Of a stretch of 64,000 nt of DNA, positions 48,162 through 57,094 are shown in pieces. The translations under genes were made by a program, and so were the position numbers. The notes under the pieces were generated by a model. It made no database searches and was not told the origin of the DNA. It saw only the letters and a program-made list of their open reading frames with translations. Origin of the DNA: Carnobacterium sp. (GTDB taxonomy: Bacteria > Bacillota > Bacilli > Lactobacillales > Carnobacteriaceae); assembly GCA_020431645.1 (NCBI GenBank), contig JAGQHW010000001.1, positions 1 through 64,000 on the forward strand, read 5' to 3'. Every line of letters starts with the position of its first letter. Position 1 is the first letter of the stretch.

Positions 48162-51152
48162 ATGAAAGTCATTACGGTTCAACTCTTTGGTAATTTTCGC
48201 ACGACAATCGATGGTGAAGTTGTGTTGTTTCCATACGGAAAAATACAAGCACTTTTCTCTTACTTAGTTGTAAATAAACGAGCAACTAGGGATGAATTGT
48301 CCTTATTATTATGGGCAAATATGGAAGATCGAATTGCAAAGAAAAACTTACGAAATGCTTTGTACACACTGAAAAAACTCTTTCATGCTTATGACTTGTT
48401 AACTTACGATGGACTTTCTAGTGTTTCGATTCAAGCAGATGCCCAACTAGTGTGTGATTATGATAGCTTTATAAAAAATCCTGATGACTGTGCGACTTAT
48501 GGTGGAGAATTCCTAAAAGGTTGCTCAGTAAAAGGAGCTGAAAATTTCGATTTTTGGATAGATCAACTTAGAGAAGAAACAAAGGGTATCTATTTAGAAA
48601 GAGTGAGATCTAATAGACAAAAAAGCAAAGAAAATAAGGACTACGAAAAATTAGAAATGTATTGCAAATTAATGATTAAAGCAGATGAATTTGATGAAGA
48701 AGCTTATAATGAATTGATGATTTGCTATAAAGATCAGCAGAAATATTCCAGTGCGATTCAAATATACAATGAATTAGCTGATTTTTTGAGCAAGGAACTT
48801 TCCATTATTCCAGATGAAGAGGCAGAGAGCATTTATTTAGATGTATTAGATTTAATGAACCAAAGAGAAGAGAAAGTTTCTTCAGAACGTTTTTTCTTTG
48901 GTAGAGAGAGCGAAGTTCGTTTGTTACAAAAAAACTACTATGAGTTCATTGAAAAAAATATCCAACACTCTTTTTTAATCAGAGGTGAAATGGGCGTCGG
49001 TAAAACAAGATTAAAAGACTATTTTTTGAAAGACAACATCAATCAAGAAAGTCGTATTGTAGAAGTAAGTTGTTATCAATTTGAAAGCAGTTATTCGTTA
49101 AAATCTTGGAAAATGGCCATACTTGAAATAGTAAGAGTAGCTCATGAAGAAAAAATAACTGTTCCATTGTTTTTGATGAATGCCTTATCTGAATTCATCC
49201 CTGATGTTAAAGGGGAATGGATAGTTGAACAGACCAATAAAAAAACATCTCAACCGTATCAAAAACTATTTGGTTTTGAAGAAACGATTACTGAAATCAT
49301 TAAATATATCACAGCCAAGAAAAAAATGATTGTTGTTTTTGAAGATATTCACTGGATGGATGCAGCAAGTTTAGCCCTGTTGACAAGTCTTTTAATAAAC
49401 AATGATTTACCATCTTGTTTATTTGTTGTGTTAAGTAGGAACGAAAAAAATGCGGATTTAGAAAAATTTATTATAAATACGAACTATCATCCAAATATGC
49501 ATCATATTCAGCTAAGTTCCTTTACAAAAGATGAAAATAAACGTTTTATTAACCGCACTTTACCAGATAATCAATTTACTGAAAAACTACACGAAAAAAT
49601 ATATACTGAAACCAATGGCAATGCCTTTTTTCTAACAGAATACTTGCAGTTAGTAGCAAATCACGAAGATCCAGATGAGATGTCTGCAAAAATGATAGAT
49701 GTTCTGCAAAAACGTTTTTTAGATATGACAGAAAATGAAAAACGAATGATAGAGGTAAGCTCATTGTTTTATGATGAAGTACCGTTGCGAATGTTAAAAG
49801 AATTTATCCAATTAGATGAATTGGAAATCATTTATCAAACGGAAAATTTAGTTAAAAAAAAATTACTAGTAGAAACGACAAATGGAAAAGAAATTAGTTA
49901 CGCATTTAACCATCAAAAATTACGTGATTTTGTTTATACATCACTATCTCCTGCCAAAAAAACGATTTTGCATAACCGTGTAGGAAAAAGATATGAAAAA
50001 GAATTAAAAAATAATTTAAGTGATTTAACGATTTATTTTAAACTAATTTATCATTTTGAAAAAGCGGAAAATCATATGGATACTTTGCGCTATCAAGTAA
50101 AAAGAATGGATATGTTGTTAAATTTTGTGCATGAGCGTTTTCCAGTCATCCATTACGATGAAGATTATTTTCGTAAGTTATACATCAATGAAGCAGACGT
50201 AGATCGGATGTTGAGTGAATTAAGGGATAGATTAATTCTAGTCAAAAAAGAAGAAATTTTTTCAAAAGAGATCGCTCTATTAGAAGCAGATATTTTATTT
50301 TTATGTAGCCGCAATCTAATTCGTAAAGGCGACTATTCAAAAGGGTTAAAAGATATCCAGCAGTTGCTAAATTTAGCAGAAAAATACGATATGAAAAAAT
50401 ATCTTTTGGGCGGGTATGAACAGATGATGTGTTATTGTATCCAAACTGAGAATGCAGAAATAATGGCGATTTATCTAAAGAAAATGGGAGAAGTTTTAAA
50501 GAGTGAATTTAAAGAGGAGCAAGGATTAATTTATCGTTACCAAGGATTATATGAAATATTGATCAAAAATTATAAGAATGCAGAAAAATATCTTCAACAG
50601 GGGATTTCTTATTTTGTTCAAAGCGAAGAGCTGTTTGAAAAATACTGTTTGATAATTGCGGCATGCTACAATAACATAGGTGATAGTAAGTTTATATTGG
50701 GTGAACATGAAGAAGCCATTCGTTATTATAAAAAAGCTATTCATCTTTGTGAAGAAAAGAAAAGTTGGATTAGTATTTCTTTATTTGAAACCAATCTTGG
50801 AAGAGTCCTCTTTGAAACAGGAGATTACAAACAGGCTAAAGTCTTTTTAAAAAGAGCAATGAAAACGTATGAGAAAATAGAATACAATATGAGTCAGTCT
50901 ATGGCAGAAGTCTATATGTCATATATGATGATAGAAGAGCACAACTATTCAAAAGCGTTAGAATATATAAAGGATGCGAGCAAACACGCTAAAATACTAA
51001 ACGTTCCAAAGGAAAAAGTCTCTATTAATGAATGGAAAGAAAAAATAAGTCATTTATCTCAAAATGATAAAAAAATAGCGCAAGCATTTGAACCGTATTT
51101 AAAACGACACCCTATAAATATAGACTATAAACAGACTAGTCACGTGAATTAG
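48162..51152 (+). CDS. BTAD/SARP-type transcriptional activator with AAA ATPase and TPR domains
   Basis: A 996-residue regulator. Residues 1-90 form an OmpR-like winged helix (KVITVQLFGNFRTTIDG; DELSLLLWANM); 95-235 a bacterial transcriptional activation domain; then an AAA/STAND ATPase with Walker A GEMGVGKT at 275-282 and Walker B VVFEDIHW near 391-398; the C-terminal third is TPR-like helices. This is the layout of large SARPs such as AfsR. I use the ATG at 48162, with AAAGGTGGG upstream; the frame is open from 48123. Its likely targets are folD and ftcD, whose promoters carry SARP-type direct repeats. The signal bound by the TPR or ATPase part is unknown. Confidence 0.88.
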   Translation: MKVITVQLFGNFRTTIDGEVVLFPYGKIQALFSYLVVNKRATRDELSLLLWANMEDRIAKKNLRNALYTLKKLFHAYDLLTYDGLSSVSIQADAQLVCDYDSFIKNPDDCATYGGEFLKGCSVKGAENFDFWIDQLREETKGIYLERVRSNRQKSKENKDYEKLEMYCKLMIKADEFDEEAYNELMICYKDQQKYSSAIQIYNELADFLSKELSIIPDEEAESIYLDVLDLMNQREEKVSSERFFFGRESEVRLLQKNYYEFIEKNIQHSFLIRGEMGVGKTRLKDYFLKDNINQESRIVEVSCYQFESSYSLKSWKMAILEIVRVAHEEKITVPLFLMNALSEFIPDVKGEWIVEQTNKKTSQPYQKLFGFEETITEIIKYITAKKKMIVVFEDIHWMDAASLALLTSLLINNDLPSCLFVVLSRNEKNADLEKFIINTNYHPNMHHIQLSSFTKDENKRFINRTLPDNQFTEKLHEKIYTETNGNAFFLTEYLQLVANHEDPDEMSAKMIDVLQKRFLDMTENEKRMIEVSSLFYDEVPLRMLKEFIQLDELEIIYQTENLVKKKLLVETTNGKEISYAFNHQKLRDFVYTSLSPAKKTILHNRVGKRYEKELKNNLSDLTIYFKLIYHFEKAENHMDTLRYQVKRMDMLLNFVHERFPVIHYDEDYFRKLYINEADVDRMLSELRDRLILVKKEEIFSKEIALLEADILFLCSRNLIRKGDYSKGLKDIQQLLNLAEKYDMKKYLLGGYEQMMCYCIQTENAEIMAIYLKKMGEVLKSEFKEEQGLIYRYQGLYEILIKNYKNAEKYLQQGISYFVQSEELFEKYCLIIAACYNNIGDSKFILGEHEEAIRYYKKAIHLCEEKKSWISISLFETNLGRVLFETGDYKQAKVFLKRAMKTYEKIEYNMSQSMAEVYMSYMMIEEHNYSKALEYIKDASKHAKILNVPKEKVSINEWKEKISHLSQNDKKIAQAFEPYLKRHPINIDYKQTSHVN

Positions 51153-51170
51153 ATTTTAAAAAATTTATAT

Positions 51171-51208
51171 AAGAAAGAATCAGGCTATTATTCCTGATTC
51201 TTTTTTAT
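51171..51208 (+). terminator. Terminator of the BTAD regulator gene
   Basis: AAAGAATCAGG pairs with CCTGATTCTTT around an 8-nt loop, then T. It separates the regulator from folD. Confidence 0.8.
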
Positions 51209-51240
51209 TTTGCAGAATAATAAAATGAATACGCTATCTT

Positions 51241-51272
51241 TTGACGTTTTGTAGATGTCCATTGGATAGAAT
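51241..51272 (+). promoter_or_regulatory. folD promoter with SARP-type direct repeats
   Basis: TTGACGT (51241-51247), TTTG, TAGATGT (51252-51258), then 8 bp to TAGAAT (-10, 51267-51272). Heptamer repeats on an 11-bp period, with the second repeat 8 bp from the -10, reproduce the known SARP operator rule. The start codon lies 38 bp after the -10. Confidence 0.7.
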
Positions 51273-51310
51273 GAGGGTAACAAATGAATCAATGAAAGAA
51301 GGTAGATAAA

Positions 51311-52174
51311 ATGGCTATCATTATGGATGGAGAAGTTGTTTCAACCTTATTAATTAAAGCGATGCTAGCTGATCGAGATTGTTTGAGAATGAGAAAAATT
51401 AGACCAACAGTAGAAATAATGAGAGTTGGTAACAAAAAAGATGCACTTGCTTATGAAGCAGCGGTAAAAAAAATGTTTAAAAAAATAGAGATTCGTTGTT
51501 TGGTCTCAGCTTATCCGGATGATGTTTCACAGAAAAAATTAGTTATGGAAATTAAAAGGAAAAACAAAGACAATCGAATTCATGGCATCTTAATTTTACG
51601 ACCATTGCCAGAACAATTAGATGAATGTTTGATAGGTAAATGCCTTGATCCAACTAAAGACAGTGACGGGATGACGCCTTATAACTTAGGAAATATTATT
51701 CTTGAAAACAATTCCTCGCATCTTCCTTGTACACCAATCGCGGTTTTAGAAATGCTTTCTTATTATCAGATAAAATTAGTCGGACAAAGAGTGCTAGTGA
51801 TAGGGCAAAGTGCAGCGGTAGGAAAGCCGTTGACTGTCTTATTATTAAATCGAGGAGCAACAGTAACGACTGCCAATATCTATACAAAAGATTTGAAAAA
51901 AAGTTGCTTAGAAGCAGATGTGATCATTTCTGCTACTGGAAAAAAAGGATTAATTAAAAAAGAATACGTTCCTAAAGGATGTGTTGTGATTGACGTGGGT
52001 ATCTCTGTAGATGCACAAGGTAATGTCAGTGGAGATGTTTGTTTTGATGAAGTCAAAGAACAATGCAGTTATATCACACCAGTACCTGGAGGAATAGGAT
52101 TAATAACGACAACGGTGCTAGCAAGAAATGTCTTATCTACCGCGTTAAATGAAAGCAACGAACAAGTAGTATGA
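51311..52174 (+). CDS. folD: Methylenetetrahydrofolate dehydrogenase/methenyltetrahydrofolate cyclohydrolase (divergent FolD)
   Basis: FolD interconverts 5,10-methylene-, 5,10-methenyl- and 10-formyl-tetrahydrofolate. The 287-residue product has RPLPEQLDE, PTKDSDGM, PCTPIAVLEML, the cofactor loop GQSAAVGKPL, DVGI and TPVPGGIGLITT. The usual YxxxK active-site pair is altered: after the conserved Tyr the sequence is EAAVKK, so the lysine position holds Val and lysines follow one and two residues later. It may thus be a specialised paralogue, resembling a clostridial FolD branch. First gene of the one-carbon island; its stop overlaps the upstream extension of the channel gene. Confidence 0.9.
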   Translation: MAIIMDGEVVSTLLIKAMLADRDCLRMRKIRPTVEIMRVGNKKDALAYEAAVKKMFKKIEIRCLVSAYPDDVSQKKLVMEIKRKNKDNRIHGILILRPLPEQLDECLIGKCLDPTKDSDGMTPYNLGNIILENNSSHLPCTPIAVLEMLSYYQIKLVGQRVLVIGQSAAVGKPLTVLLLNRGATVTTANIYTKDLKKSCLEADVIISATGKKGLIKKEYVPKGCVVIDVGISVDAQGNVSGDVCFDEVKEQCSYITPVPGGIGLITTTVLARNVLSTALNESNEQVV

Positions 52175-52200
52175 CTGGAAAAAAAGGAGGAAGCAAAAAA

Positions 52201-53040
52201 ATGAGTGATTTTAACCCGCAAGAAATTGCACAAATAACAATAGATAAGGGACTAGCTAAAACAAAAACACCAGTAGGAAAAGAAAGTTTGTTAGCCTTTG
52301 TAGGAGGAGCATTTATTTCTATCGGTTACTTAGCGTATATCCGTATTACAGGTACAATGCCGGCTGAATGGGGTGGGTTGAGTACCTTTATCGGGGCTTC
52401 GGTCTTCCCAATAGGTCTGATTCTTATTTTATTAGGAGGAGGAGAGTTGCTAACGGGTAATATGATGGTTGTAAGTATGGCTTACATCAATAAAAAAATT
52501 TCTTTTTTCGATATGATGAAGAACTGGGGAATCGTAGCCTTTTTTAATTTATGTGGTGCCCTTTTTGTTGCTTACTTTTTCGGTCATGTACTTGGTTTGA
52601 CAGAGGGAGTTGTCTTAGAAAAAACTATCGCCGTGGCACAAGCTAAAGTCGGAGATTCATTTTTTGTTGCGTTTGTTTCGGGAATAGGCTGTAATTGGTT
52701 GGTTGGGATGTCTGTTTGGTTGTGTTATGGAACGAAAAATTTTTCAGGTAAAATCCTGGCTATCTGGTTTCCTGTAATGGTTTTTGTTTTAATTGGTTTT
52801 CAACACGTCGTAGCTAATTTCTTTATCATTCCAGCAGCAATTTTTGCTGGTTCGCTATCATGGATTGAATTTATCCGAAATGTTATCCCTGTATTTTTAG
52901 GAAATGCGGTAGGTGGAAGTGTCTTTGTTAGCTTATTCTATTCAATAGCTTATATGAAGAAAACAGTAAAAGTAAAAGAAAAAAGGTATTCAAAAGAGTT
53001 AGCTGTTCAATCGATTTTATCTTCTAAATTAGAAAAATAA
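52201..53040 (+). CDS. Formate/nitrite transporter-family channel
   Basis: A 279-residue FNT-family channel with about six membrane segments. I use the ATG at 52201, behind AAAGGAGGAAG; an in-frame ATG at 52171 overlaps the folD stop (ATGA) and is upstream of that ribosome-binding site. Signature parts are the LLTGNMM segment, GIGCNWLVGMSVW and the gating-histidine segment GFQHVVANFF. In the company of fhs, folD and fchA, formate is the most likely substrate, exported when Fhs runs toward ATP. Confidence 0.9.
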   Translation: MSDFNPQEIAQITIDKGLAKTKTPVGKESLLAFVGGAFISIGYLAYIRITGTMPAEWGGLSTFIGASVFPIGLILILLGGGELLTGNMMVVSMAYINKKISFFDMMKNWGIVAFFNLCGALFVAYFFGHVLGLTEGVVLEKTIAVAQAKVGDSFFVAFVSGIGCNWLVGMSVWLCYGTKNFSGKILAIWFPVMVFVLIGFQHVVANFFIIPAAIFAGSLSWIEFIRNVIPVFLGNAVGGSVFVSLFYSIAYMKKTVKVKEKRYSKELAVQSILSSKLEK

Positions 53041-53074
53041 ACTAAAAAATTAACTAACGAAAAGGGGTAGCATC

Positions 53075-53614
53075 ATGATCACGCAAAAAGATTTAATCAA
53101 ACAAAATGAGAGACCGTATTCTTCTACACAAAAATTAACGATGACCGCTATGTTCATTGCTTTAAATATTGTCTTGAATCAAATAACTATTCCAATAGGA
53201 ACAACCATTGAAATAGGTTTTGCATTTTTACCTATAGCTATAATGGCTTATCTATTCGGGCCTGTACGTGCAGGAGGCGCAGCGATATTTGCGGATATTT
53301 TCGGTTTTTTCTTGAGACCAAATGGCTTTTTCTTCCCAGGTTTCACATTGAATATGGGAATAGCTGCTGCAATTTACGGAATCTTCTTATACAAGAAGCC
53401 TGTTACCCTTAAACGTGTCGCGATCACTGTATTGGTTGTCGACATTATCGTTAGTTTAATTTTAACACCTATCTGGTTAAATATTATGTACCAAACCAAC
53501 CTATTTGCTATTCCACGTGTGATTAAAACCATTATTCTTTATCCAATTAATGTTGGGTTATTGTATTCAAACTTAACATTTGTTCATCAATTTTTTGGTA
53601 AAAAGAACAGATAA
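53075..53614 (+). CDS. folT: ECF transporter S component, folate-specific (FolT-like)
   Basis: A 179-residue, six-segment substrate-binding membrane subunit of an energy-coupling-factor importer. The sequence TMTAMFIALNIVLNQITIPIG and the ADIFGFFLRPNGFFFPGFTL region match folate-type S components. The shared EcfA/EcfA'/EcfT module must come from elsewhere. Placement between folD and folC supports folate as the substrate. Confidence 0.87.
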   Translation: MITQKDLIKQNERPYSSTQKLTMTAMFIALNIVLNQITIPIGTTIEIGFAFLPIAIMAYLFGPVRAGGAAIFADIFGFFLRPNGFFFPGFTLNMGIAAAIYGIFLYKKPVTLKRVAITVLVVDIIVSLILTPIWLNIMYQTNLFAIPRVIKTIILYPINVGLLYSNLTFVHQFFGKKNR

Positions 53615-53656
53615 TTTGTTCATCGTAAATAATTGGATAAAAAGGAGAGAAAGAAA

Positions 53657-55018
53657 ATGGTAGAGACTTATACCGAAGCATTGGATTGGATCCATGGACG
53701 TACTCATTTTGGTGTCCGACCTGGTCTATCACGCGTAAACTATTTATTGAAGCAACTAGGTAATCCGCAAGATCAATTAAAAATAATTCATGTTGCAGGT
53801 ACAAATGGAAAAGGATCGACTGTAACGTATTTGCAAGAATTATTTTTAGCTAAAAAAATGAAAGTAGGGACGTATACCTCCCCATATATTGTGATGTTTA
53901 ATGAACGCATCAGCATTAATGGTAAACCTATTTCAAATGAAGAATTGATTCAACTAGTCAATAAAGTTCAGCCGATTGTTCAGAGAATGGATGAAACAAC
54001 AACAGAGTTACAGGGTATAACCGAGTTTGAAGTGATTACGGCGATGATGTTTGATTACTTTTTAGCAGAAAATGTAGAAGTAGCAGTAATTGAAGTTGGT
54101 TTGGGAGGTTTATTGGATTGTACGAATGTCATTCATACACCTGTTGTCTCCGGTATAACAACGATTGGGTTAGATCATATAGATATTTTAGGAAATACAC
54201 TAGAAGAAATTGCTAGACAAAAAGCAGGAATTATAAAAAAAAATTGCCCTGTCGTAACTGGTAATATTTCTCCAGCAGCGATGACTGTCATTCAAAAAAT
54301 CGCAAAAGAAAAAAAAGCGACTCTTTATCGTTTTAATGAGGAATACCATGTTCAAGGAGAGAATCGTTTTGGTGATTTTATTTTTAGAAATCAACTAGCT
54401 TCATTAGATTCGCTTCATACCCCTTTAATGGGAAAACATCAAATAGACAACGCAGCTCTTGCTATTCAACTTTTCCAGGTTTATATGATTCAAGAGAAAT
54501 TAACGTACACTAAGGAGCTTATTCAAGAAGGGCTAGAAAGAGCTTTTATTGCAGGAAGAATGGAAACGATATCAGACAATCCACTCATTATTATAGATGG
54601 AGCACATAATGTTCCAGCTGTTCACAAATTAAAAGAGACTATTCACTCAACAGTGATTGAAAATAATGTTGATATAAAAAAAATAAACATACTTTTTGCA
54701 GCAATTGATACGAAAGATAGTCTAGGCATGATTAGTATTCTAGAAGATATTCCAAATAGTGAACTTATTTTGACTTCTTTTCAAAATGATAAGGCTTGTT
54801 CCGTTGACGAACTAATGACCTTATCTGGTTTAACCCATAAAGTCTACCTTGATTGGCAAGAAGCAATGACGCATATAGTAGTTGGAATGAAGGCAGACGA
54901 AGCTTTATTGATTACTGGATCATTGTACTTTATTTCTGATGTACGTAAAAAACTAATTGAAACGCCAATCGTATCTATAGAAAAAAAGATAAAAGAATTA
55001 GCAATAGACGTTTTGTAG
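53657..55018 (+). CDS. folC: Folylpolyglutamate synthase
   Basis: Adds glutamates to tetrahydrofolate, trapping folates in the cell and improving binding to folate enzymes. I use the ATG at 53657 (AAAGGAGAG 7 nt upstream), giving 453 residues; the frame is open from 53633. The Mur-ligase fold shows the N-terminal RTHFGVRPGL, the P-loop VAGTNGKGST, GLDHIDILGNTLEEIA and IDGAHN. Its last codons overlap the SARP-type repeats of the ftcD promoter. Confidence 0.92.
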   Translation: MVETYTEALDWIHGRTHFGVRPGLSRVNYLLKQLGNPQDQLKIIHVAGTNGKGSTVTYLQELFLAKKMKVGTYTSPYIVMFNERISINGKPISNEELIQLVNKVQPIVQRMDETTTELQGITEFEVITAMMFDYFLAENVEVAVIEVGLGGLLDCTNVIHTPVVSGITTIGLDHIDILGNTLEEIARQKAGIIKKNCPVVTGNISPAAMTVIQKIAKEKKATLYRFNEEYHVQGENRFGDFIFRNQLASLDSLHTPLMGKHQIDNAALAIQLFQVYMIQEKLTYTKELIQEGLERAFIAGRMETISDNPLIIIDGAHNVPAVHKLKETIHSTVIENNVDIKKINILFAAIDTKDSLGMISILEDIPNSELILTSFQNDKACSVDELMTLSGLTHKVYLDWQEAMTHIVVGMKADEALLITGSLYFISDVRKKLIETPIVSIEKKIKELAIDVL

Positions 55019-55036
55019 ACGCTTACATTATATAGT
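55005..55036 (+). promoter_or_regulatory. ftcD promoter with SARP-type direct repeats
   Basis: TAGACGT (55005-55011), TTTG, TAGACGC (55016-55022), then 8 bp to TATAGT (-10, 55031-55036). The geometry is identical to the folD promoter, and the 13-mer GACGTTTTGTAGA is shared exactly. The start codon lies 39 bp after the -10. Confidence 0.75.
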
Positions 55037-55075
55037 TAGGGCAGTAAAAAAATAGAACTTTAGGAGGAAATAATA

Positions 55076-56053
55076 ATGAGTAAGAAACATGTATTGTGCG
55101 TACCAAACTTTAGTGATGGTAAAAATATGGAAGGAATCAACGCAGCAGTAGAAGCAGTGAAAAATGTACCAACTGTCAAAATTGTAGCTGTTGAACCAGA
55201 AGCAAACTTCAATAGAACTGTATTAACATATATCTGTGATCCAGAATATTGTGAAGAGTCTATGTTAAAATTAGCTGAGCAATTATACAAATTTATTAAT
55301 ATGGAAACTCAAAAAGGCGACCATCCTCGTATTGGTGCACTAGATACAATGCCAGTCTTTCCATTAGGAGAAATGACATTAGAAGAAACAACTGAACTAG
55401 CAGAAAAATTAGGCCAGTCCTTACATGATCATTTCAGCGTTCCTGTTTATTTTTCTGGTCAAAATGCACGAACTGAATATAAAAAATCAAATACAAACAT
55501 TCGCCGTGGACAATATGAAGGTTTGAAAGCTATTTTAGAAGACAAGGAAAATGAAAAATATGACGAAAGAAAACCAGATCTAAGTGTTAATGGAGAATTA
55601 GATGCTAAGATGGGCGCATGTACGGTTAGTTCAGATCTTGAAGGATTAACAGCCTACAACGTCTATGTGGAGTCAGAAGATGTCAGTATTTCTAAGAAAA
55701 TTGCTAAACGAGTGAAGAGTGACGAACATGGCTGGGCTTCTATCAAGAGTGTTGGCTTCAAAGATGAAGGACATCCAGGAACAGCTGTCTCAATGAATGT
55801 ATTTGATGCTAGCGAAACACCATTGGCTATGTTAAGTGAATGGGTAAATGTTGAAGCTGAAAAAGATGGAACAAAAGTAATCAGCACTGGTTTAGTTGGA
55901 CCAGTTAAATTGAAGTATATTGTAGAAGCTGCTCAACACTATGGTCACGAGTTTGATGGCAAAGATTACGACGGTATGATTAAAGTGTTAGAAGATAAAA
56001 TGGGCTTAGAAGGATTCAAAAAAGAATCGATTATTGAATATCACTTAGATTAG
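55076..56053 (+). CDS. ftcD: Glutamate formimidoyltransferase (single-domain FtcD)
   Basis: Transfers the formimino group from N-formimino-L-glutamate to tetrahydrofolate. The 325-residue protein is the transferase domain only; the cyclodeaminase is encoded separately by fchA. The start CVPNFSDGKN and the active-site block GDHPRIGALDTMP are conserved, with His83 as the expected catalytic base. No hutH, hutU or hutI is nearby, so the formimino donor must come from elsewhere or from another substrate such as formiminoglycine. Followed by a terminator before the TSUP gene. Confidence 0.93.
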   Translation: MSKKHVLCVPNFSDGKNMEGINAAVEAVKNVPTVKIVAVEPEANFNRTVLTYICDPEYCEESMLKLAEQLYKFINMETQKGDHPRIGALDTMPVFPLGEMTLEETTELAEKLGQSLHDHFSVPVYFSGQNARTEYKKSNTNIRRGQYEGLKAILEDKENEKYDERKPDLSVNGELDAKMGACTVSSDLEGLTAYNVYVESEDVSISKKIAKRVKSDEHGWASIKSVGFKDEGHPGTAVSMNVFDASETPLAMLSEWVNVEAEKDGTKVISTGLVGPVKLKYIVEAAQHYGHEFDGKDYDGMIKVLEDKMGLEGFKKESIIEYHLD

Positions 56054-56061
56054 ACGTTCTC

Positions 56062-56096
56062 AAAAGGGCGGTAAAAAAATCCGCCCTTTATTTTTT
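56062..56096 (+). terminator. Intra-cluster terminator after ftcD
   Basis: AAAGGGCGG pairs with CCGCCCTTT around a 9-nt loop and is followed by T6. It lies inside the island, with only about 30 bp before the next gene and no room for a standard promoter. Confidence 0.85.
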
Positions 56097-56128
56097 AAAA
56101 ATACTCTTTTCAGAGAGGAATGAAGACA

Positions 56129-57043
56129 ATGGAAATAAAAATTATATTGGGCTTATTGGTTCTTTTAACCATTTACTTCTTAATCATTTTTATCCAGGAT
56201 TACAGAAAAGCTAAAAAAGAAGGCAAATTAGAAGAAGGAAGCAACTTTGTTACTTTTTCTGTACTAGGATTTATTGCAAACTTTTTTGATACATTAGGTA
56301 TTGGTAGTTTTGCAACATCAACATCCGCATTCAAAATTGGTAAGTTGATGCCTGATAAGATGATACCAGGAACACTAAACGTTGCAACAACCACTTCAGT
56401 TGTAATGGAAGCACTTATATTCATGACGCTTGTTAAAGTAGATATCTTAACGTTAGTTTTAATGATTGGTTTTTCAATGTTAGGTGCTTATTTTGGAGCA
56501 AGTATTGTTTCAAAATTACCAGAAGTAAAAATCCAATTTGCGATGGGTGTTGCTCTAGTCATTGTAGCCTTTTTAATGCTAGCTGGATTCTTAAATATCT
56601 TCCCGATGGGAGGAGCTGCAATTGGATTAAGAGGTATTAAATTAGTTATCGGCTGTACAGTTTGTTTTATCTTAGGAATTACAAACTGTGTTGGTATAGG
56701 GATGTACGCACCAATTATGGCTTTAGCATTCGCTATCGGGTTATCTCCATTAGTTGCTTTTCCACTAATGATGGGTTCAACAGCATTCTTGCAGCCAGTT
56801 GCTTCTGCTAAATTTATTAAAGAAGGTATGTATCACCGTAAAGCTTCACTAGCTTATAGTATCTTTGGAGTGCTAGGTGTCTTAGTAGCCGCCTTTATTG
56901 TGAAATCATTGCCTATTAACGTTTTGAAAATATTAGTATTCGTTGTTGTTATCTATACAGCTCTTATGATGTTTAGATCAGCTATTAAGAACATGAAAGA
57001 GAAAGCTAATTCAAAAAATCAAGAAGCTAGTGTAACAGAATAA
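56129..57043 (+). CDS. TSUP-family membrane permease (TauE/SafE type)
   Basis: A 304-residue protein with about eight hydrophobic segments and the TSUP pattern of two repeated halves (GFIANFFDTLGIGSFATSTS near residue 50 and GITNCVGIGMYAPIMALAFA in the second half). I use the ATG at 56129, 10 nt after AGAGG; an ATG at 56120 is too close. Family members carry sulfonates, sulfite or other small organic anions. A membrane gene of this kind also accompanies ftcD-fchA-fhs in some streptococcal hut operons, so uptake of the formimino substrate or export of a product is possible. Confidence 0.85.
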   Translation: MEIKIILGLLVLLTIYFLIIFIQDYRKAKKEGKLEEGSNFVTFSVLGFIANFFDTLGIGSFATSTSAFKIGKLMPDKMIPGTLNVATTTSVVMEALIFMTLVKVDILTLVLMIGFSMLGAYFGASIVSKLPEVKIQFAMGVALVIVAFLMLAGFLNIFPMGGAAIGLRGIKLVIGCTVCFILGITNCVGIGMYAPIMALAFAIGLSPLVAFPLMMGSTAFLQPVASAKFIKEGMYHRKASLAYSIFGVLGVLVAAFIVKSLPINVLKILVFVVVIYTALMMFRSAIKNMKEKANSKNQEASVTE

Positions 57044-57094
57044 AAACGATAAATAAATAAGCTAAAAATAAAAACAAACTATAGGAGGATTATC

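Noticed and set aside
53041-53074. Tetrahydrofolate riboswitch before folT
   Set aside because: Only 34 bp separate folT from the preceding gene, far too short for the aptamer, and the other leaders of the island show no matching core.
56046-56062. TTAGATTAGACGT at the end of ftcD as a third SARP site for the TSUP gene
   Set aside because: The repeat period is 6 bp, no -10 is found 8 bp further on, and a terminator follows at once.
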